Source: Comamonas sp. KCTC 72670 (GTDB lineage Bacteria; Myxococcota; Myxococcia; Myxococcales; Myxococcaceae). From it: 64,000 nucleotides of DNA. The stretch covers positions 496,001-560,000 of the forward strand of contig BNCN01000006.1 in NCBI GenBank assembly GCA_014656495.1, read 5' to 3'. The position numbers and the translations under genes were made by a program. Below are positions 57,193 through 64,000 of this stretch, one piece after another. The notes under the pieces are model-generated. The model ran no database searches. It was not told where the DNA came from and worked only from the letters and a program-made list of their open reading frames with translations. Numbering within the stretch: position 1 is the first letter of the stretch; each line of letters begins with the position of its first letter.

Positions 57193-58383
57193 TCACTCTA
57201 CCGAAGGCGCATATTCCCACACCAGCCCCGAAGGATCCTGGAACGTGAGTCGTCCCTCCTGGTGCTGGATCAGCCGGGCGCCCGGGATTTCACCCAGGAC
57301 GGACGGGAGCCGGTCCACGGCGGCGGGGGAGGGGGCCGTCAGCGAGAAGGTCAGGCCAGCGGCCGGGGCCTGGGCCGCGTGGAAGACGAGCCGCAAGCCA
57401 CCGTCCTCATAGGAGGCCTGATCCGGGGCCTGGGCGCGCGGGGTGCTCCACCCCAGACGGGGGGCCAGGGCGTCCCAGAAGGCGCGCTGCGCGGGCAGGT
57501 CCGCCACGCCCAGGCGAAGGGTGGTGACGGGGGACCGGGGCACCCAGGACGGCGCGGGCAGGGCCTTTTCGCGGGCCTTGGCGGCCTGCCAGTGGCGCTC
57601 CATGTGCTCCAGGGTGGCGTCGCCCAGGGCCACGCCCTCGGCGCGGAGGGCGGACTCGATGTGCTGGAAGCGGGCGGTGAAGCGGCGGATGGCCATGCGG
57701 AGCGCGTCCTCGGCCGGGGCTCCGACGAAGCGCGCGAGGTTGGCCAGGGAGAAGAGCACGTCACCGAGCTCGTGCTCGATGGCGTCCCGATCATTCGCGG
57801 CGATGGCCTCGTCGAGCTCGCCCAGCTCCTCCGTCAGCTTGGCGCGCACGCTGGCGACGTCCGGCCAGTCGAACCCGATGCGGCTCGCCTTCTCGGTGAG
57901 GCGCTCGGCGCGCATCAACGCCGGCGCGGCGACGGGCACGCCGTCCAGCACCGAGCCCTCCCGGCCCGTCTTGCGCTTCTTCTCCGCGGCCTTCAGCTTG
58001 GCCCAGTTGTCCAGCACCTGCTCGGCGCCGCTCATGGGCTGTCCTCCGCCGAAGACGTGCGGGTGGCGGCTCTCCAGCTTGTCGCTGATGGCCTTCGCCA
58101 CGTCCGCGAGGGTGAACTCCCCCAGCTCCGTCGCGAGCTGCGCATGGAAGACAATCTGGAAAAGCAGGTCTCCCAGCTCCTCGCAGAAGGTGCGCCAGGA
58201 GCCGCCGTAGGCCACCCGGTCCATCTCCTCCAGGACTTCGAAGGCTTCCTCCAGGAGGTAGGGCCGCAGCGAGCGCAAGTCTTGCTCGCGATCCCACGGA
58301 CAGCCGCCCTCGGCGCGCAGCTTCCGCATGATGTCGACCAGTCGCTCCAGCTCGGCCCCGGGGTTCAGCGTCGTGTCCGCCAT
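57193..58383 (-). CDS. mazG: MazG nucleotide pyrophosphohydrolase fused to a VOC-like C-terminal domain
   Basis: 396 residues from ATG 58383. MazG part (about 1-265): LVDIMRKLRAEGGCPWDREQ, EEAFEVLEEMD, EELGDLLFQIVFHAQL with the EExxE...ExxD metal motifs, and a second EEL-D repeat (LTEELGELDEAIAA, EHELGDVLFSLANLARF). The extra C-terminal 115 residues (about 282-396: TTLRLGVADLPAQRAFWDAL ... FQDPSGLVWEYAP) have the beta-alpha-beta-beta pattern of glyoxalase/VOC folds. MazG hydrolyses NTPs to NMPs for nucleotide-pool cleaning or ppGpp control. The role of the added domain is unknown. Confidence 0.9.
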   Translation of the reverse strand: MADTTLNPGAELERLVDIMRKLRAEGGCPWDREQDLRSLRPYLLEEAFEVLEEMDRVAYGGSWRTFCEELGDLLFQIVFHAQLATELGEFTLADVAKAISDKLESRHPHVFGGGQPMSGAEQVLDNWAKLKAAEKKRKTGREGSVLDGVPVAAPALMRAERLTEKASRIGFDWPDVASVRAKLTEELGELDEAIAANDRDAIEHELGDVLFSLANLARFVGAPAEDALRMAIRRFTARFQHIESALRAEGVALGDATLEHMERHWQAAKAREKALPAPSWVPRSPVTTLRLGVADLPAQRAFWDALAPRLGWSTPRAQAPDQASYEDGGLRLVFHAAQAPAAGLTFSLTAPSPAAVDRLPSVLGEIPGARLIQHQEGRLTFQDPSGLVWEYAPSVE

Positions 58384-58499
58384 GCACACCCCTGTAGCAC
58401 GCGCGGGTCTGGCGCTGTCCGCCAAACGCGGTAGGTGGGCCTGCCGGCTGGCGTTCGTTTTCGCGGTTGGCCCTGGGTCGCCTATCATCCACCCCCTGG

Positions 58500-60719
58500 A
58501 TGATCCGTCTCCCGCTTCTCGCCCTTCTTCTCAGCGGCTTCACACTCCTGGCGCCCGCGGTCGCGTTCGCGCAGCTCGAGGCCCCCACGCGCCTTCCCGA
58601 GTTGGATCCGGGCCCGATGGAGCCCGACCTGCGGGACGAGTCCCTGGATCCGCCGCAGGATGACGCCGACTACGCCGAGGACGCGCCCGAAGACGACGAT
58701 GGCCTGGCGGAGGACGCGTCCACCGCGGACCCGGACGAGGCTGCTGTGTCGCCCCGTGGTCCGGCGCGTGGCGGCCGGCAAGGCGAGGCGGCGCCTGGAA
58801 ACGGCAAGACGCCGGCCTCGCCCGATGCGCCCGTGGCCGAGGAGCCTTCGGTCATCACGCCCCGCCCCTTGGTGCTGAGTCCCATCCTCGCGCCGCAGGT
58901 CGCTGACGCGGACCTGGAGGCCCTCTGGAACCGGTGGCGGCAAGCCCGCGCGACGAACGACCGGGACGCGGCCGCGGCGGCGCTCACGGAGCTGCGGACG
59001 TTGCGCGTCGAGCTGGCCGCCACCGACCTGGAGCCCCTGAGCGCGGGCTTCCTGCGGGAAGCCGCCGTGCGCCGCAGGGCGGGGGACAAGGCTGGCGCGG
59101 TCCGGCTCGCCGAGACGGCGGTGGAGCTGTCTCCCGGACTGCCCTATGCACGCTTCGAGCTCGCGGAGCTGTACGCGCTGGAGAAGCCGGGCGATGTGAC
59201 CCGGTACCTCGGTCAGGTGCGGCAGGCGCTGTCGACGCTGGCCCTGGACGCGCGCTACCGCCGGCCCGCGCTGGCGGACGTGGGCGGGTTGATCCTCCTG
59301 GCGTGGGGCGCCACCGCGTTGGCGGTGATGACGCTGTTCTTCCTGCGCAAGGTCCGTTCCGCGCTGCACGACTTCCACCACCTGCTGCCCCGGGTCGTGT
59401 CGCGGTGGCAGTCCACCTTGCTGGGCCTGCTGCTCTTGAGCCTGCCCTGGCTGCTGGGCATCGGGGTCCTTCCCTCGCTGCTGGTGATGCTGGCGGTGGT
59501 GTCCCTGTACCTGTCCCGCGCGGAAAGGGTTGTCGCCGCGGTGCTGGTGACGGGCGTGGCGTTGCTGCCGCTGGCGGCCGGGCAGCTCGCGCGCTTGACG
59601 GCGTTCGCTGGAACCCCTGCGGAGGACGTCTACCTCCTGGAGCGAGGGGGCCTGTCCGCCGAGGAGGCGCGCTCGCGGGTGAAGGCACGGATGGAGGCGC
59701 GCACGGCGAGCTTCGCGGAGGTCTCATCGCTGGCGTACTTCGAAGCGCGCCGGGGCCTGCTCGAGGATGCCCGGACGCACTACAAGGCGGCGTCGCAGCT
59801 GAAGAATTCGGACGCGCGGCTGCTCACGCGCTTCGGCAACACCCTGGTCGCGTTGGGTGACCCGGATGGCGCGGCGCAGTTGTACTCGCAGGCGTCGCGG
59901 ACGGCGCCCGAGCTCGCGGCGCCGCACTACAACCTCGCCCAGATTGTCCGCCGCAGGGCGAAGACGCTCCCTGACTCGGAGGTGGGCCGGGAGTTGGACC
60001 GGGCCGCGACGGCGATGGCCTCGGCGCAGGCGCTCGACGCCTCCCTGATCACCCGCGAGCCGCCCCCGGAGAGCCGGCTGCTGATGAACCTGCTGCTGCT
60101 GTCTCCGCCGGTGCTGGAGCGTGACTGGTTGCCGCTCGCGGACGGCGCCGAGGCGGGGCGCCAGGTGGAGATCCAATTGTCCCGATGGTTGTTCCCTGGG
60201 ATTCCGCCCGGGCCCATGACGGCGCTGGGCGCGGTGGGCCTGGTGGTGCTGCTGACCTTGTTCGGCTTCGTCTCGGACCGGCTGAAGTCCGCCAAGGTGT
60301 GCGAGCGCTGCGGCCGCCCGGTGTGCGTGCGGTGCGACCCGGAGCTGGGGGTGGGGAGCAAGCAGTGTGGCCAGTGCGTCAACGTGTTCGCGCGCCGGGG
60401 ACTCGTCCCGCAGCACCTCCGCACGCGCAAGCAGCTCCAGGTGGACCGGCACCAGGCCTGGACGGGGCGGCTGACGTACGCGCTGGGCGCGGTGTTGTCC
60501 GGCGCGGGCCACGTGGCGTCGGGCGTGCCCGTTCGCGGTGCCCTCTATGCCTTTGGATTCCTCTTCGCCCTGGCCGCCGTGCTGTTCCATCAGGGCCTGG
60601 TGCGGGGGCCATACGGAGAGGCGCCGCTGTACCTCAAGCTGGCGCCCGCGGTGCTTCTCCTGCTGAGCGTTCATGTCCTGTCACTGCGCGGCCTGCGCCG
60701 TCTGCGGCAGGGGGAGTAA
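58500..60719 (+). CDS. TPR membrane protein with zinc ribbon
   Basis: 739 residues from ATG 58500 (signal peptide ending PAVAFAQ). An acidic Asp/Glu/Pro-rich region (about 25-120), TPR-like helices (about 140-235), membrane helices (about 260-375), more TPR units (ARTHYKAASQLKNSDARLLTRFGNTL, GDPDGAAQLYSQASRTAPELAAPHYNLAQ), a helix near 580, zinc ribbon CERCGRPVCVRC...CGQC, and two further helices. No enzymatic motif. The next gene follows after six bases and encodes a PATAN-domain protein. Function unknown. Confidence 0.8.
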   Translation: MIRLPLLALLLSGFTLLAPAVAFAQLEAPTRLPELDPGPMEPDLRDESLDPPQDDADYAEDAPEDDDGLAEDASTADPDEAAVSPRGPARGGRQGEAAPGNGKTPASPDAPVAEEPSVITPRPLVLSPILAPQVADADLEALWNRWRQARATNDRDAAAAALTELRTLRVELAATDLEPLSAGFLREAAVRRRAGDKAGAVRLAETAVELSPGLPYARFELAELYALEKPGDVTRYLGQVRQALSTLALDARYRRPALADVGGLILLAWGATALAVMTLFFLRKVRSALHDFHHLLPRVVSRWQSTLLGLLLLSLPWLLGIGVLPSLLVMLAVVSLYLSRAERVVAAVLVTGVALLPLAAGQLARLTAFAGTPAEDVYLLERGGLSAEEARSRVKARMEARTASFAEVSSLAYFEARRGLLEDARTHYKAASQLKNSDARLLTRFGNTLVALGDPDGAAQLYSQASRTAPELAAPHYNLAQIVRRRAKTLPDSEVGRELDRAATAMASAQALDASLITREPPPESRLLMNLLLLSPPVLERDWLPLADGAEAGRQVEIQLSRWLFPGIPPGPMTALGAVGLVVLLTLFGFVSDRLKSAKVCERCGRPVCVRCDPELGVGSKQCGQCVNVFARRGLVPQHLRTRKQLQVDRHQAWTGRLTYALGAVLSGAGHVASGVPVRGALYAFGFLFALAAVLFHQGLVRGPYGEAPLYLKLAPAVLLLLSVHVLSLRGLRRLRQGE

Positions 60720-60725
60720 ACGTCC

Positions 60726-61844
60726 ATGTCCCTGCAAGGCACCCTGAAGGATTTTGGGATTGGCGACATCCTGCAGCTCATCGGGCAGCAGCAGAAGACG
60801 GGCACGCTCCTCGTCCGCTCCAAGGACCAGGAAGTGCGCGTCGGCTTCAGTGATGGCCACATCATCAAGGCGGAGAGCGTCACCCGGAAGCGCAAGGAGC
60901 TCATCGGCGCCATGCTGGTGCGCTCGGAGCTCATCACCGAGACGCAGCTCGAAGCGGCCCTGGAGACGCAGCGCCGCACCCTGAAGCGGCTGGGGGACGT
61001 GTTGGTGTCGAGCCAGGCGCTCACCGCCGAGCGCTTCCAGGCGATGATGCAGCTCCAGGCGACGGAGACGCTCTACCGGCTGTTCACCTGGAAGTCGGGC
61101 ACCTACGAGTTCGTCCAGGAGCCCGTGGAGCCTGACGCCGAGGCCATCCAGCCCCTCCGCGCCGAGACGGTGCTGATGGAGGGCTTCCGGATGGTGGATG
61201 AGTGGCCCGTCATCCGGCAGAAGATCCACCGCGACGACCTCGTCTTCGAGCGCATCAAGGCCCTGCCTCAGCCGCGCTTCGATGAAGGGGGAGGGGAACT
61301 GGGGGCCATCGGCCCATCGGAGCGGCGCATCTACGACGAGCTGTCCCTCGGGCGGGACTTGCGCAAGCTCGTGGACATCTCCTGCCTGGGAGAGTTCGAG
61401 ACCTGCAAGGCCCTCTACAACCTGGTGAAGGGCGAATACATCCGGCCCATCCTCCCGGAGGGGGCTCCTGCTCCCGCACCGGGTGATCAACGCCTGCTCG
61501 CCCGGCTGGCGGCCCCGCTGGGGCGGCTGATGGCCTCCGTCGTCGTGCTCGCCGTGTTGGGGCTCGTGGCGTATCGCGCGGTGAGCGCCCGTCACGAAGG
61601 CGTCGCGGCCACGCCGTTTGCGGATTCCGCCGCCCAACGTCATGTTTCACAGGCCCAGCGCGTCCGCATCGAGGCCGCGTTGGAAGTCTTCCGTCTGGAG
61701 CGCGGTGAACTGCCCGAACGTCTGGATTCTTTGGTCCAGGCTGGACTGTTGAATCCGGGCGAACTGAAATACCCGTGGCGAGAAGAGTACTATTACCGGC
61801 GCTTGGCCGCTCGGCAGTTCCTTCTCCTGCCACCCTTGCGCTAG
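60726..61844 (+). CDS. PATAN (DUF4388) domain protein with pseudopilin-like C-terminus
   Basis: 372 residues. N-terminal PATAN/DUF4388 domain (about 1-130): SLQGTLKDFGIGDILQLIGQQQKTGTLLV, VGFSDGHIIKAES. A central helical region, one membrane helix (about 265-285, LMASVVVLAVLGLVAYRAV) and a periplasmic tail whose RVRIEAALEVFRLERGELPERLDSL and YPWREEYYYRR resemble the C-terminus of GspG-type pseudopilins. PATAN domains occur in surface-motility and signalling proteins of delta-type bacteria. The combination is unusual; the role is unknown. Confidence 0.82.
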   Translation: MSLQGTLKDFGIGDILQLIGQQQKTGTLLVRSKDQEVRVGFSDGHIIKAESVTRKRKELIGAMLVRSELITETQLEAALETQRRTLKRLGDVLVSSQALTAERFQAMMQLQATETLYRLFTWKSGTYEFVQEPVEPDAEAIQPLRAETVLMEGFRMVDEWPVIRQKIHRDDLVFERIKALPQPRFDEGGGELGAIGPSERRIYDELSLGRDLRKLVDISCLGEFETCKALYNLVKGEYIRPILPEGAPAPAPGDQRLLARLAAPLGRLMASVVVLAVLGLVAYRAVSARHEGVAATPFADSAAQRHVSQAQRVRIEAALEVFRLERGELPERLDSLVQAGLLNPGELKYPWREEYYYRRLAARQFLLLPPLR

Positions 61845-61932
61845 TCCTGACACAAAGTCGTCTTTCGCGGCCTGAATGGCGGCGTTACGTTGGTGTCAGT
61901 CATAGCGACCTAGACCGAGGAAAGAACCCGCA

Positions 61933-63024
<1,092 letters not shown>

Positions 63025-63156
63025 CGGCGCGGTGCCTACGTACGCCCACTCGGGCTTACCCTGCCGGGCGGGCGTACTCCATCCCACCCTTGCGAATATT
63101 CCCAGGCGCTGCGTCCTTGAAGGATCCGCGACGCCTTATCTAGGGTGAGGACCCCC

Positions 63157-64000
63157 ATGGCCGAACCGGAAACGCAGCCCCCCGGGCGCAGTCCACTGGA
63201 CGCGCTCGCCGAACGCCTCGGCCTGGACAATGGCGTCTGGGGGCGGCGCGCCGTCCAGGTCCTCCTGCTGCTCGCCGTCTCGGTGGGCGCGGGCTTCATC
63301 ATCTCTCCGGGCCTCTACAGCCAGCAGATTCCGGCCCTCTCCGAGGAGAACCTGGGCAAGCCCTTCCGGGCGAGCTCTCCGGCGGGCTTCAAGGCCGCCC
63401 GGGATTACGAGGTCGTCCACCGGGCCATGACGCAGCAGCGCCGCCAGGACGCGCGCGCCGCCGTCCGGCCCGTCTATGACTTGAATCCCGCCGTGCTGGG
63501 GCAGCTCCGCGGGACGGTGAGCGCCGCCTTCGCGTCCATGCGGACGCACCTGGACACCCTGGCGGAGGCCCAGTCGGAAGCCGAGCCCGAGGAGCGCGAG
63601 GGCAACCGCCGGCGCAAGGCCGCCGCCTCACCCGAGATGGTGGAGCTGGAGCGCGCCACCCGCGAGCGCATGCGCGCGGAGCTCCAGGAGCGCTTCTTCG
63701 GCAAGCGGGACGCCGTGTTGGAAGCGGAGGACTTCCAGGCGCTGTACGCCACGAAGTTCTCCATCGAGGCCGAGACGGCCATGCTCCTGGTGCTCGAGCG
63801 GGCCTACCGCTCCGAGCGCGGGCCCGTGCACGTCGCGGGCCTCCGGGAGGAGCTGGTCCGCGAGGCGCACCAGGGCCTCACCGTCCGGGACGTGGTGAAC
63901 AAGGCGGAGGAGACGCTGTCGGGCGGCTCCACCCAGGTCGTGGACGTCTCCGAGGCGCACCAGGAGATGGAGCGGTTCGCCTCCGTCCCCGGCAACCTGA
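63157..64000 (+). CDS. 7TM-HD family phosphohydrolase (PgpH/YqfF-like), truncated by window end
   Basis: Open frame from ATG 63157 (GGTGAGGA upstream) to the window edge, 281 codons without a stop. A cytosolic N-terminus of about 42 residues, a membrane helix (QVLLLLAVSVGAGFIISPGLY), then a large extracytoplasmic helical region (RDYEVVHRAMTQQRRQDARAAVRPVYDL, VLERAYRSERG, AEETLSGGS) of the 7TMR-HDED type. The HD catalytic domain should lie outside the window. Location after phoH matches the conserved phoH-yqfF-ybeY order. PgpH proteins degrade c-di-AMP; activity here is inferred from family only. Confidence 0.8.
   Translation, partial: MAEPETQPPGRSPLDALAERLGLDNGVWGRRAVQVLLLLAVSVGAGFIISPGLYSQQIPALSEENLGKPFRASSPAGFKAARDYEVVHRAMTQQRRQDARAAVRPVYDLNPAVLGQLRGTVSAAFASMRTHLDTLAEAQSEAEPEEREGNRRRKAAASPEMVELERATRERMRAELQERFFGKRDAVLEAEDFQALYATKFSIEAETAMLLVLERAYRSERGPVHVAGLREELVREAHQGLTVRDVVNKAEETLSGGSTQVVDVSEAHQEMERFASVPGNL

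Noticed and set aside
61847-61899. CTGACAC...GTGTCAG inverted repeat before phoH
   Set aside because: Arms of seven bases 39 bases apart are too short and distant for a convincing operator or hairpin; chance occurrence is likely.

Overview
The window is a GC-rich (roughly 70 percent) chromosomal segment of a myxobacterium, most likely Myxococcaceae (Myxococcus or Corallococcus). The evidence is a MYXO-CTERM sorting tail on the first protein, many GTG starts fused to upstream TGA stops, a multi-gene chemosensory cluster with a HEAT-repeat protein, several two-component systems, and PATAN/DUF4388 and TPR/zinc-ribbon proteins. Most of the window is core chromosome; I see no prophage, insertion sequence or CRISPR array.

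Layout. 1-3.5 kb: Ig-like repeat surface protein (cut by the window edge), tRNA-Arg(CCG), an FN3-repeat lipoprotein and a terminator built from a copy of the tRNA anticodon arm. 3.5-11.8 kb (minus strand): CNNM/CorC-like membrane protein, single-domain response regulator, GT21 ceramide-type glucosyltransferase, and the phosphate system phoU-pstB-pstA-pstC-pstS with a PhoB-like regulator lacking a partner kinase. 12-18.9 kb (plus): NtrB/NtrC-like pair, then a SulP transporter and beta-carbonic anhydrase behind a sigma-54 promoter with tandem palindromes, then TauE/SafE and DUF1634 membrane proteins. 18.9-23.9 kb (minus): one probable operon of TPR protein, lipoprotein, phoB, phoR, metallophosphoesterase and sixA. 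24-31.8 kb: yceD, inverted rpmF, plsX, fabD, fabG, acpP, fabF, rpiB, glyA. 31.9-35.2 kb: nrdR, ribD, ribE, ribH, nusB. 35.3-47.2 kb: a free-standing M17 N-terminal domain, a receptor-less chemosensory cluster (cheY, cheA, two cheW, membrane protein, HEAT protein, cheR, cheB, cheY) and an ABC exporter pair. 47.3-52.7 kb: beta-hydroxyacid dehydrogenase and a SusD/SusC pair. 53-64 kb: leuS, zinc-ribbon membrane protein, lptE, rpsT, mazG fused to a VOC-like domain, TPR membrane protein, PATAN protein, phoH, and the start of a 7TM-HD (PgpH-like) gene cut by the window end.

Two regulatory circuits can be read from the DNA. First, five 7-4-7 direct repeats of half-site NGTGAC(A/G), the spacing of the E. 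coli Pho box, lie in the same orientation upstream of the GT21 glycosyltransferase, pstC, pstS, the orphan phoB and the TPR-lipoprotein-phoBR operon. They suggest a local Pho regulon that includes a glycolipid enzyme, which would fit membrane remodelling under phosphate limitation. Second, the NtrBC-like pair sits directly upstream of a near-consensus sigma-54 promoter with two palindromes at about -116 and -140, suggesting activator-controlled bicarbonate uptake and CO2 hydration. Both are inferences from sequence pattern and need genome-wide motif counts or experiment.
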